The notes below the pieces were generated by a model. It had not been told where the DNA came from. It searched no databases and worked only from the letters and a program-made list of their open reading frames with translations. Source: a bacterium (GTDB lineage: Bacteria > Krumholzibacteriota > Krumholzibacteriia > LZORAL124-64-63). Taken from it: 33,018 nt of DNA. The stretch covers positions 1 to 33,018 of the forward strand of contig JAHJTW010000117.1 in the NCBI GenBank assembly GCA_018829565.1, written 5' to 3'. Shown here one piece after another: positions 8,021 through 14,974 of this stretch; positions within the stretch are counted from its first letter, which is position 1; the number at the start of each line of letters is the position of its first letter. The translations under genes were made by a program, and so were the position numbers.

Positions 8021-8827
8021 TCAGTCCTCCTCGTCCGGTGGGGCGAATCCCAGCTGAGGTTCCCGGCCTTCCTGCCAGGCCCGCAGCCCTTCGGTCGTTT
8101 CCAGTGAATCCCAGCATTGCTGCTGGGACTCCCATTCCAGGGAGAGCATGGAGGTCATGTCGAGGCCGGCGGCGTTCTGCACGGCCAGCTTGAGCAGGCG
8201 CACGGCGGGTTGGGGCAGGGTCCGCAGGCGCCCGGTCAGGTTGTCCAGTTCCTGTTCCCAGGATTCCTCGGGGACCAGGCGGTCGATCAGGCCGATGGCA
8301 TGGGCTTCGGCGGCACCCAGGGTGCGGCCCGACAGCAGGAGTTCGAGGGTGCGGCCGGGGCCGATCAGGCGCGGCAGGTGGTGGCTCAATCCCCAGCCCG
8401 GCAGCAGTCCGCCCACGAGGTCCGGGGGCGTGAAGGAAGCCGTCGGGGTCGCCAGCCGAACGTCCGCGGCCAGGAAGAAGGCGAAACCGAGGTCGCGGAT
8501 GTCCCCCCGGGTCGCGGCCAGGACCGGCTTGGTCAGGTCGGCCATCATGGTGACGATCTTGCGCCCCAGTTCCATGGCGATCTCGAGCCTTTCGACCCCT
8601 TCGTTGCGCAGGTGGGACGCGGAGAGGTTGTCGAGATCGTGATGGAAGTCGAAGGCGTGGTCGCCGTCGGTGAACACGAGGGCCCGGACGGCGCGGTCCT
8701 CCTGGAGTCGCAGGGTCAGATCCAGGAACTCGTCACAGAGATCCTCGATGTTCGGGGCGCCGGGTCCGATCAGCCGGATGGTCGCGCAGCCCTCGGCGAT
8801 CTCGCAATCGAAGTTCTGGTATTCCAT
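8021..8827 (-). CDS. Crotonase-fold protein lacking both catalytic glutamates
   Basis: A 268-residue member of the enoyl-CoA hydratase/isomerase superfamily, shown by ALVFTDGDHAFDFHHDL, KPVLAATRG, the FLAADVRLATPTASF core and GRTLGAAEAHAIGLIDRLVP. Aligning by eye to rat crotonase, Glu144 corresponds to Ala116 and Glu164 to Asp136, and the oxyanion-hole glycine 141 becomes Leu113, so ordinary hydratase chemistry looks unlikely. His63 falls where the oxyanion-hole Ala98 normally sits; the decarboxylase YgfG has a histidine there as I remember it. It may be a decarboxylase, isomerase or thioester-binding protein. I chose the ATG at 8827 because the family homology begins there; upstream codons read as low-complexity proline and glycine. 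It is coupled to the LeuCD fusion downstream, suggesting both act on one CoA-linked or hydroxy-acid route. Confidence 0.82.
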   Translation of the reverse strand: MEYQNFDCEIAEGCATIRLIGPGAPNIEDLCDEFLDLTLRLQEDRAVRALVFTDGDHAFDFHHDLDNLSASHLRNEGVERLEIAMELGRKIVTMMADLTKPVLAATRGDIRDLGFAFFLAADVRLATPTASFTPPDLVGGLLPGWGLSHHLPRLIGPGRTLELLLSGRTLGAAEAHAIGLIDRLVPEESWEQELDNLTGRLRTLPQPAVRLLKLAVQNAAGLDMTSMLSLEWESQQQCWDSLETTEGLRAWQEGREPQLGFAPPDEED

Positions 8828-8895
8828 GGTTCCATCCCGGGTTGAAGGAGGCCGGAAGGCCGGGTGCGCCGGACCCCGGTCCGGCACGTGCCCCA

Positions 8896-8923
8896 AAAGT
8901 ACTCCATTCGGGGGCCCAGGCAA
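8896..8923 (-). promoter_or_regulatory. Weak promoter candidate for the crotonase-leuCD pair
   Basis: On the minus strand TTGCCT (8918-8923) precedes TACTTT (8896-8901) with 16 nt between. The -35 matches 4 of 6 and the -10 only 3 of 6. It sits in a short direct repeat of GGCAAACCCG (8919-8945). Confidence 0.25.
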
Positions 8924-8948
8924 ACCCGGCAAAGGCAAACCCGTCCCG

Positions 8949-8977
8949 TGGACAGGACCCGACAGCTGGGCTAGAAT
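8949..8977 (+). promoter_or_regulatory. Sigma-70-type promoter for the TIGR01777 gene
   Basis: TGGACA (8949-8954), exactly 17 nt, then TAGAAT (8972-8977): 5 of 6 matches in each hexamer. It would start transcription about 75 nt before the gene start at 9061. Confidence 0.7.
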
Positions 8978-9060
8978 CCCGGGTCCGGGGGTCCCGGTCA
9001 CGGGGCCCTTCCCCGGCCCGGCTCCCGATCCGGGCTTCCTGCGATCACGGAAGGATGGGC

Positions 9061-9990
9061 ATGCGCGTTTTCCTCACCGGCGGCACCGGCCTCATCGGCC
9101 GTCAGCTCATCCCCCTGCTGATGCAGAGGGGAGCGACGGTCCTGTGCCTCAGCCGGGATCCCGCCTCCGCGCGTGCCGTCCTGCCCGCCGGTGTGGAGAT
9201 CGTCGGCGGGGACCCCAACCTGCCCGGCGTGTGGCAGGACCGGGCGGCCCTGTGCGACGCAGTGGTCAACCTGGCCGGCGAATCGGTGGGATCGGGCCGG
9301 TGGACCAGCGGGCGCCGGATGCGGTTGCGACGGTCCCGGCTGGCCACGACCGCCCACGTCGCCGAGGCCGTGGCCCAGGCCTCCCAGCCCGTGGTCCTGG
9401 TCAACGCCTCGGCCGTGGGTTACTACGGCGACGCGAGGGACCGGGCCCTGGGCGAGGACGCCCAGCCCGGCCAGGACTTCCTGGCCCGGCTGGCGGTGGA
9501 GTGGGAGCACTCGGCCCTGCAGGCCGAGAGGGATGGCGTGCGGGTGGCGTTGTTGCGGATCGGTGTCGTCCTGGCCCCCGAGGGCGGCGCGCTCGAACGC
9601 ATGATCCCCCTGTTCCGGCTGGGGCTGGGAGGGCCGCTGGGCTCGGGCAGGCAGTACTTCCCCTGGATCCACATCCGGGATCTCGTGGAGGCCATCCTGT
9701 TCATCATCGACGAACCGCGGATCGAGGGGCCGGTCAACGCGGTGGTGCCCTCGCCACCGAGGCAGAAGGAATTCGCGCGGGCCCTGGGCCGGGCCCTGGG
9801 CAAACCGGCGGTCCTGCCGGCGCCGGCGTTCGCCCTGCGGCTGCTCCTGGGGCGGCAGGCGGACCTGCTCCTGTTCGGCCAGCGGGCGCTTCCCAACGTC
9901 CTGAAGACCCACGGGTTCAGATTCAGGTTCCCCGAGCTGGAGGCGGCGCTGGCCGACGTCCTGGGGAACCGGCCGGACTCCCCGACCTGA
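9061..9990 (+). CDS. TIGR01777 family NAD(P)-dependent epimerase
   Basis: A 309-residue short-chain dehydrogenase/epimerase (YfcH type). The N-terminal GGTGLIGRQL (residues 7-16) is the Rossmann dinucleotide loop, NLAGE and the active-site-region SAVGYYGD follow, and the C-terminal helical part (DUF1731-like, with GQRALPNVLKTHGF) is typical of the group. The substrate is not known for the family. Two ATGs, at 9055 and 9061, are in frame; GGAAGG at 9049-9054 touches the first and sits 6 nt before the second, so 9061 is preferred. A good promoter lies 84 nt upstream. The gene is monocistronic and convergent with the amine dehydrogenase beta gene, with only 18 nt between the two stops. Confidence 0.9.
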   Translation: MRVFLTGGTGLIGRQLIPLLMQRGATVLCLSRDPASARAVLPAGVEIVGGDPNLPGVWQDRAALCDAVVNLAGESVGSGRWTSGRRMRLRRSRLATTAHVAEAVAQASQPVVLVNASAVGYYGDARDRALGEDAQPGQDFLARLAVEWEHSALQAERDGVRVALLRIGVVLAPEGGALERMIPLFRLGLGGPLGSGRQYFPWIHIRDLVEAILFIIDEPRIEGPVNAVVPSPPRQKEFARALGRALGKPAVLPAPAFALRLLLGRQADLLLFGQRALPNVLKTHGFRFRFPELEAALADVLGNRPDSPT

Positions 9991-10008
9991 TCGGCCGGAA
10001 GGTCCGGC

Positions 10009-11193
10009 TCAGCCCACCACGAAGGCGTCCGGCTGGATGTCGCCCTTATCGAAGCGATCCAGCGACAGGCTGGCGATGATGGGATCCTCGGCCCCGGTGG
10101 TGATGTGCTTCGCCATGCGCCTGCCGGTCATGGGGCCGAGCATGAAACCGTGGCCGCTGAACCCGCAGATGTGGTAGTACCCGTCGAGTCCCGGCACCCC
10201 GCCCAGGATGGGCCGGTGGTCGGGGGTGACGTCGTACATCCCGGCCCACTGGCGCATCATCCTGACGTCGCCGGCCCGCGGATAGAGATCCGTCAGGGCC
10301 CGCGCGAAGCGGACGGCGAACCGCAGCTGGCTGCGCGTGTCGAACTGCCCGGGCTCGGTCCAGTGGGGCTCGGCGGGATCGCCGATGCCGCCGACGATCT
10401 CGCCCCGCATGCTCTGGCTGAAGTAGATCCCGTTGGTGATGGAGATCACCATGGGATCGAGGAAGGGCTTCAGGGATTCGCTGACCATGATCTCGTGCCG
10501 CTCCTGCCGGTTGGGCAGGTTCACGCCCACCGAGGCGGCGAGGCTGCGGGACCAGGGACCGGCGCAGTTGACCAGGATGGGGGTGGCGATGGATCCGCGG
10601 TCGGTGTCCACCCTCGCGATGCGCCCGTCGGCGACCGTGATTCCGGTCACGGCGGTCCGGATGGAGATCTTCACGCCCAGGCGGTGGCACGCCCTGGCGT
10701 AACCCCACACCACGGCGAAGGGATAGGCGGTGCCGTCCTTGGGACAGAAGGTGGCTCCCTTGAGCCGGCTGATGTTCAGGTCGGGCACGATCTTCAGGCA
10801 CTCGGACGGCTCGAGGAAGCTGGTCGGAACGTTGCAGCGGTTCTGCAGTTCGACGGCTCTGCGCATGGCCGGCAGGTCCGCCTCGTTCTCGGTGATCATC
10901 AGGTAACCGCCCTGGCGGAAGAACACCTGGTAGCCGAGCTCGGCGGACATGTTCTCGTACATGCCCACGCTTTCCTGGGCCAGGCGGATGTTCTCCTCGG
11001 TGGTCCATTGCTGGCGGATGCCGCCCCCGCAACGCCCGGTGGACCCGCTGCCGATGTAGCTCTTCTCGATCACCACGATGTCGCGGACTCCCAGGCGGGC
11101 CAGCTCGTAGGCCGTGGTCAGACCGTTGATGCCCGCCCCGACCACGACCGCGTCGGCGGTGGCGGGGACCGGGTCCCGGTTCAGGGGGATCAT
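10009..11193 (-). CDS. FAD-dependent amine/amino-acid dehydrogenase, SoxB-like beta subunit
   Basis: A 394-residue DAO-family flavoenzyme. The FAD loop is VVGAGINGLTTAYEL at residues 17-31, then STGRCGGGIRQQW, a substrate-domain middle, and the C-terminal FAD contact GFSGHGFMLGP. Relatives are sarcosine oxidase beta, hydrogen cyanide synthase HcnC and the catalytic subunit of dye-linked proline or hydroxyproline dehydrogenases, which oxidise secondary amines or amino acids. The start at 11193 follows AGGAGG and overlaps the stop of the small iron-sulfur gene (ATGA). It is the last of three coupled genes whose products would form one complex, passing electrons from this subunit through the iron-sulfur subunits. 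The substrate cannot be told from sequence. Cytosolic or membrane-peripheral location is likely, since no signal peptide is seen. Confidence 0.88.
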   Translation of the reverse strand: MIPLNRDPVPATADAVVVGAGINGLTTAYELARLGVRDIVVIEKSYIGSGSTGRCGGGIRQQWTTEENIRLAQESVGMYENMSAELGYQVFFRQGGYLMITENEADLPAMRRAVELQNRCNVPTSFLEPSECLKIVPDLNISRLKGATFCPKDGTAYPFAVVWGYARACHRLGVKISIRTAVTGITVADGRIARVDTDRGSIATPILVNCAGPWSRSLAASVGVNLPNRQERHEIMVSESLKPFLDPMVISITNGIYFSQSMRGEIVGGIGDPAEPHWTEPGQFDTRSQLRFAVRFARALTDLYPRAGDVRMMRQWAGMYDVTPDHRPILGGVPGLDGYYHICGFSGHGFMLGPMTGRRMAKHITTGAEDPIIASLSLDRFDKGDIQPDAFVVG

Positions 11194-11486
11194 GGGTGGT
11201 CCTCCTCGGCGGCGGGGACGTCCAGGGCAGCGAGCTGGGCGAAGGTCATCGGCTCGGCCGGGGGCCGGATGGTCGTGGGCCGGATGTCCTGCGGCGGACA
11301 CCCCCGCAACTCGGCGAGCAGGCCGGCGGATTCGCTCAGGCAGCCCTTGCCCTGGCAGAAGCCTGTTCCCACCCCGGTGTACCGCTTCAGGGATTCGATC
11401 TCGGTGAATCCTTCCCGGTAGGCTTCCCGGAACTCGTGGACCGTCACGTCCTCGCAGCGGCAGAGGTAGACCTTGGGCTTGCTCAT
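11190..11486 (-). CDS. Small BFD-like [2Fe-2S] protein, dehydrogenase gamma subunit
   Basis: A 98-residue protein with the bacterioferritin-associated-ferredoxin-like cluster motif: Cys9 and Cys11 in LCRCEDVT, then Cys44 and Cys49 in GTGFCQGKGC, giving CxC-x32-Cx4C. The wording VTVHEF..AYREGFTEIESLKRYTGVGTGFCQG matches the BFD-like domain that in many sarcosine-oxidase-like enzymes is fused to the alpha subunit; here it is a separate gene. It probably shuttles electrons between the two flavin subunits. Both ends overlap neighbours by ATGA, so it is translated with them in near equal amounts. Its C-terminal 30 residues (rich in Pro, Ala and Glu) lie beyond the usual domain. Confidence 0.87.
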   Translation of the reverse strand: MSKPKVYLCRCEDVTVHEFREAYREGFTEIESLKRYTGVGTGFCQGKGCLSESAGLLAELRGCPPQDIRPTTIRPPAEPMTFAQLAALDVPAAEEDHP

Positions 11487-12895
11487 GGGTGCCTGACCTC
11501 CGGGAGACTGGAGTCCGGGGAGCCGGGCCGGATGCCGGCGGCCTCGCCGACCACCCGGAAGGGGCGTCCTCCGGGCAGGATTCCGCCCAGGTCGGACCCG
11601 TCCGCCCCGGCGGGCAGATAACCCCCGCGCTCGGGTTGCAGGACCAGTTCCGAGCCCAGCTGGTAGAGGACGTCGTATGCCGGCTTGCCGGGGTTGCAGA
11701 TGACGGCCAGATCCCCCTCCATGCGCAGCTCGGACAGCTTGGGTCCGGGAGAGGACCGGCGGGGAGCCAGGGTGGCCTGGATGCTCGTGCCGCCCACGGC
11801 GCTCATCCCGGCCAGGACCAGTCCCGTGTGCAGGGGCCACTTGTGGTCCACGGCCGCGGACACTTCGGTCTGCCAGCCGGTTTCGGTGACCACGAGGCTC
11901 AGGTGGGCGCCCCGGCAGGCCAGCAGTGTGGCGCTCAACCAGAAGTCGAGCCCACCGCCGATGACGATGACCCGGCGGCCGCCCAGATCCAGGCCGTCCC
12001 GCAGGACCATCCGGTAGAGGGCCCGGGGACCGATCATCCCGGGCGCGTCGTTGCCGGGGAACAACCCCAGGACGTCGAGGGCGCCGGCGGCCCAGACGAC
12101 CGAGCCGAACCGCAGGGTGAGCAGATCGCCGCCTTCCCTCAGCAGCAGCCCGTCGGGGTGGTAGCCGGCGATGACCCGGGATCCGGGCCGGAATTCCGCC
12201 CCGCCGGCGGCGAAGTCCGCGAGGGCCCGGTCGAGACGCTCGTGCGCGGCTGCCAGGACGGGGAACCGGCCCAATCCTCCCCGCGTCTCCTGCGCCACGG
12301 CCTGCAGGGCGGCGGCCCGCTGTCCGCCGGGCAAGGTGTTCTCGTCGAGCACCAGCACGCGGCCCCCGGCCCGGGCGGCCGCCTCCAGGCCGCTGGGCCC
12401 GCCGCCGATGACCACGGTCTCCACGCTGCCAAGATCCCGCGTTGCCGCCTCGGTCGCCGGAGCGGAGGGCAGGGCCCGGGCGGCCGGCAGCCTGCCGACA
12501 CCGGTCAGGGGGCGGATGGTCTTCAGGAAGTAGCGGCTGACCCAGGCGGGTTTCGTGAACCACTTGTAGTAGAACCCGACGGGGAACAGGGCGCTGCCCA
12601 GGCTCAGGGACTTCTGCATCGCCGGGCCGTAGAAGGCGCCGGTGTCCTGCCGCGCGACCTCCATGCCCCCGCGCACGGGCAGTTCGCAGACGCGGACGTT
12701 GGGGACTCCGTCCACCCGCATGAGGCAGGCCGTGCACTGGCCGCGGGCGCAGGTCACCCCGCGGGGGGAACCGTACTTGGGGGAATGGGAGAGGACGCGG
12801 ACCCCGTTCTCCCACAGGGCGACGGCCACCGTGGTGTCCGGGCGACAGTCGAGGGTCTTCCCTTCGAAGCGGATCTGCACCAGGTCCTTATCCAA
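11483..12895 (-). CDS. Sarcosine-oxidase-alpha-like iron-sulfur flavoprotein
   Basis: A 470-residue fusion of a ferredoxin domain and a pyridine-nucleotide-disulfide-type oxidoreductase. Residues 5-85 hold the [2Fe-2S] ligands Cys49, Cys54, Cys57 and Cys70 (GVTCARGQCTACLMRVDG). Residues 158 onward hold the FAD loop VVIGGGPSGLEAA, and a second Rossmann loop (VIVIGGGLDFWLS) sits near the middle. This layout matches SoxA/HcnA+HcnB-type subunits that accept electrons from the SoxB-like partner. The start is an unusual TTG at 12895 with AAAGGA 7 nt upstream; no in-frame ATG or GTG precedes it, while an out-of-frame ATG lies 10 nt earlier. A good promoter lies about 70 nt upstream. It heads the three-gene operon and faces glnA across a 237-nt divergent gap. 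Confidence 0.87.
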   Translation of the reverse strand: MDKDLVQIRFEGKTLDCRPDTTVAVALWENGVRVLSHSPKYGSPRGVTCARGQCTACLMRVDGVPNVRVCELPVRGGMEVARQDTGAFYGPAMQKSLSLGSALFPVGFYYKWFTKPAWVSRYFLKTIRPLTGVGRLPAARALPSAPATEAATRDLGSVETVVIGGGPSGLEAAARAGGRVLVLDENTLPGGQRAAALQAVAQETRGGLGRFPVLAAAHERLDRALADFAAGGAEFRPGSRVIAGYHPDGLLLREGGDLLTLRFGSVVWAAGALDVLGLFPGNDAPGMIGPRALYRMVLRDGLDLGGRRVIVIGGGLDFWLSATLLACRGAHLSLVVTETGWQTEVSAAVDHKWPLHTGLVLAGMSAVGGTSIQATLAPRRSSPGPKLSELRMEGDLAVICNPGKPAYDVLYQLGSELVLQPERGGYLPAGADGSDLGGILPGGRPFRVVGEAAGIRPGSPDSSLPEVRHP

Positions 12896-12962
12896 GGCAC
12901 CATCCTTTCGCGGGCGGATTCACCCCGGGACCGGGCGGGTCGGCCGCCCGGCTGAGGTACCG

Positions 12963-12991
12963 AAAATAGGTTCCGCCAGGACCTGCGGCAA
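12963..12991 (-). promoter_or_regulatory. Promoter candidate for the amine dehydrogenase operon
   Basis: On the minus strand TTGCCG (12986-12991), exactly 17 nt, then TATTTT (12963-12968), each matching the consensus at 4 of 6 positions. The leader to the TTG start would be about 60 nt. Confidence 0.5.
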
Positions 12992-13027
12992 GGACGGTGT
13001 CGGGCTCGGCGACCCTGAAGTCGGGAC

Positions 13028-13057
13028 TTTCCCGGGAGCCTCCGGGGCATATATTTG
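13028..13057 (+). promoter_or_regulatory. Bacteroidota-style promoter candidate for glnA
   Basis: TATATTTG (13050-13057) is an exact match to the Bacteroidota -7 consensus TAnnTTTG, with TTTC (13028-13031, consensus TTTG) 18 nt upstream. No good sigma-70 -35 is present. This would give a leader of about 70 nt before glnA. Confidence 0.45.
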
Positions 13058-13132
13058 AAAGCAGATTTTCCCGGCCGGGGATGACACCGGTCCGGGCCAG
13101 CCGTTCCGCGATTCCCGATTGCGAGGTGTGGG

Positions 13133-14503
13133 ATGTCCAAGGTCACCATCAGCGAAGTCGTCAAGAAGGCCAGGGAGCAAGGGGTGGAGTTCGTCGACCT
13201 GAAGATGCTCGACCTGACCGGACGCCTGCATCACCTGTCGTTCCCCCTGGACCGGCTGACCGAGGACGTCTGCACCAGCGGGATCGGGTTCGACGGGTCG
13301 AGCTACGGGTTCCTCAAGGTCGAGAACAGCGACATGGTGCTGATCCCCGACCTGGACACCGCGGCCATCGACCCCTTCCGGGCGCGCAGGACCTTGACCA
13401 TGTTCGCGGCGGCCCACCTCACCGACGCCGGGCGGACGCCCTTCGCCCAGGATGCACGCGTCATCGCGACGCGGGCCGAGGCCGCCCTGAAGTCCCTGGG
13501 AGTGGCGGACGTGTCCCAGTGGGGGCCCGAGTACGAGTTCCACATCTTCGAGGAGGCCCGGTTCAACACCGCCTCCAACGATTCCGCCTTCGGGGTGCGC
13601 AGTGGCGAGTTCTTCTACCAGAACGCCTACCACGCCTGCAACCCCTTCGACCGGTACGACGATTTCCGCGACGAGGTCTGCGCCGTGATGGCGGACTTCG
13701 GCATCCCCGTCCGCTACCACCACCACGAGGTGGGGGGGCAGGGCCAGCAGGAGATCGAGGGCTGGTTCGCCGACATGACCACCACCGGTGACCATGCCGT
13801 CCTGACCAAGTACATCCTGTTCAACCTCGCCGAGCGCCACGGCCTGAAGGTCACCTTCATGCCCAAGCCCCTGTTCGACAACGCCGGCAGCGGGTGGCAC
13901 CTGCACCAGTTCCTGCTGAAGGGCGGCAGGAACATCTTCGACGACGGGGACGGATACGCCGGACTCAGCCCGACGGCTCTGCACTACATCGGGGGCATCC
14001 TCACCCACGCCGACGCCCTCAGCGCCCTGACCAACCCCAGCACCAACAGCTACAAGCGCCTCGTGCCCGGATTCGAGGCCCCGACGGTCCGCACCTTCGG
14101 CCGCTCGAACCGCGGCGCGGCCATCCGCATCCCCAGCTACGTCTCCGACGGTCAGTTGAGGCGCATCGAGTACCGTCCTCCGGATCTGACCTGCAATCCC
14201 TATCTTTGCTGCGCCGCCATCCTGATGGCCGGGCTGGACGGGATCATCAACGGCATCGACCCGGTCGCCGCCGGTTTCGCGCCCGAGGATGCGCCTTCCT
14301 CCACGGGCCGGCAGGTGGACTTCCTGCCCCGCAGCCTGGCGGACGCCCTGGACGCCCTGGAGAACGACCACGCCTTCCTCTTGAGGGAGGACGTGTTCCC
14401 CGAGGCGCTGATCCGGCGCTGGCTGGACGTCAAGCGGACCGAGATCCAGGCCATCAACGGCCGCCCGCATCCCTACGAGTTCACGATGTACTTCGATTTC
14501 TAG
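13133..14503 (+). CDS. glnA: Glutamine synthetase type I
   Basis: A 456-residue GS that joins ammonia to glutamate using ATP in the cytosol, normally as a dodecamer. Conserved parts in order: GFDGSSYGF (52-60), metal-binding Glu133 and Glu135 in GPEYEFHIF, HHHEVGGQGQQEI (196-208), GSGWHLHQ (252-259), NPSTNSYKRLVPGFEAP (301-317) and RIEYRPPD (344-351). The adenylylation tyrosine of the E. coli enzyme (NLYDLPPEE region) has no counterpart: residues 376-400 contain no tyrosine, so control by GlnE-type adenylylation is unlikely. The start at 13133 has a GAGG-type ribosome site. It is divergent from an amine dehydrogenase operon that could release ammonia or amino acids, and is probably co-transcribed with yjbQ 69 nt downstream. 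Confidence 0.95.
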   Translation: MSKVTISEVVKKAREQGVEFVDLKMLDLTGRLHHLSFPLDRLTEDVCTSGIGFDGSSYGFLKVENSDMVLIPDLDTAAIDPFRARRTLTMFAAAHLTDAGRTPFAQDARVIATRAEAALKSLGVADVSQWGPEYEFHIFEEARFNTASNDSAFGVRSGEFFYQNAYHACNPFDRYDDFRDEVCAVMADFGIPVRYHHHEVGGQGQQEIEGWFADMTTTGDHAVLTKYILFNLAERHGLKVTFMPKPLFDNAGSGWHLHQFLLKGGRNIFDDGDGYAGLSPTALHYIGGILTHADALSALTNPSTNSYKRLVPGFEAPTVRTFGRSNRGAAIRIPSYVSDGQLRRIEYRPPDLTCNPYLCCAAILMAGLDGIINGIDPVAAGFAPEDAPSSTGRQVDFLPRSLADALDALENDHAFLLREDVFPEALIRRWLDVKRTEIQAINGRPHPYEFTMYFDF

Positions 14504-14572
14504 GCAGGATGGTCGGGCGCCAGGCGCGGCAGGGCTGCGGGCTGGCCGACCCTGATCGAGGGAGGCGGCGCC

Positions 14573-14974
14573 ATGGTGGAGATCGGGATCACGACCGAAT
14601 CACGGGACCAGTTCGTGGACGTCACGGCGCAGGTGGAGGGCGCCGTCCGGCGGCTCGGGGTGACCGGAGGGGCGGTCCTGGTCTTCAACCCCCACACCAC
14701 CGCGGGGGTGACCATCAACGAGGGTGCGGACCCGGACGTGGTGAGGGACATGCTGGGGGCGTTCGACCGGATGGTACCGTGGCAGGACGGATACCGGCAC
14801 GCCGAGGGCAACGCCGCCGCCCACATCAAGGCGTCCCTGGTCGGTAGTTCGGTCCTGGTTCCCGTTCAGGACGGGGCGGCGAGGCTGGGAACCTGGCAGA
14901 CGATCTGGTTCTGCGAGTTCGACGGCCCACGCCGCCGCCGGCTATGGGTGAGCCAGGTGGGCCAGGGGACGTGA
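14573..14974 (+). CDS. YjbQ family (UPF0047) protein
   Basis: A 133-residue protein of the YjbQ/UPF0047 family, sometimes called secondary thiamine-phosphate synthase because overexpressed members can rescue thiE mutants; the true role is unsettled. The family signature is complete: HTTAGVTINEG (41-51), HAEGNAAAH (76-84), GTWQ (106-109) and FCEFDGPRRRR (113-123). The conserved histidines probably bind a metal. The start at 14573 follows GAGGGAGG. It lies 69 nt after glnA with no terminator between. Its last 33 nt overlap the last 33 nt of the convergent pgaB-like gene on the other strand, which is unusual because both C-termini are clearly coding. Confidence 0.92.
   Translation: MVEIGITTESRDQFVDVTAQVEGAVRRLGVTGGAVLVFNPHTTAGVTINEGADPDVVRDMLGAFDRMVPWQDGYRHAEGNAAAHIKASLVGSSVLVPVQDGAARLGTWQTIWFCEFDGPRRRRLWVSQVGQGT

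Noticed and set aside
8919-8945. Short direct repeat GGCAAACCCG twice
   Set aside because: Only two 10-bp copies in a GC-rich gap; no array or mobile-element structure.
8828-9001. N-terminal extension of the crotonase-fold protein
   Set aside because: Low-complexity Pro/Gly/Ala translation overlapping the promoter region; family similarity starts at 8827.
9994-10008. 5-bp hairpin between the TIGR01777 and SoxB-like genes
   Set aside because: Stem too short and no T-run on either strand, so not called a terminator.
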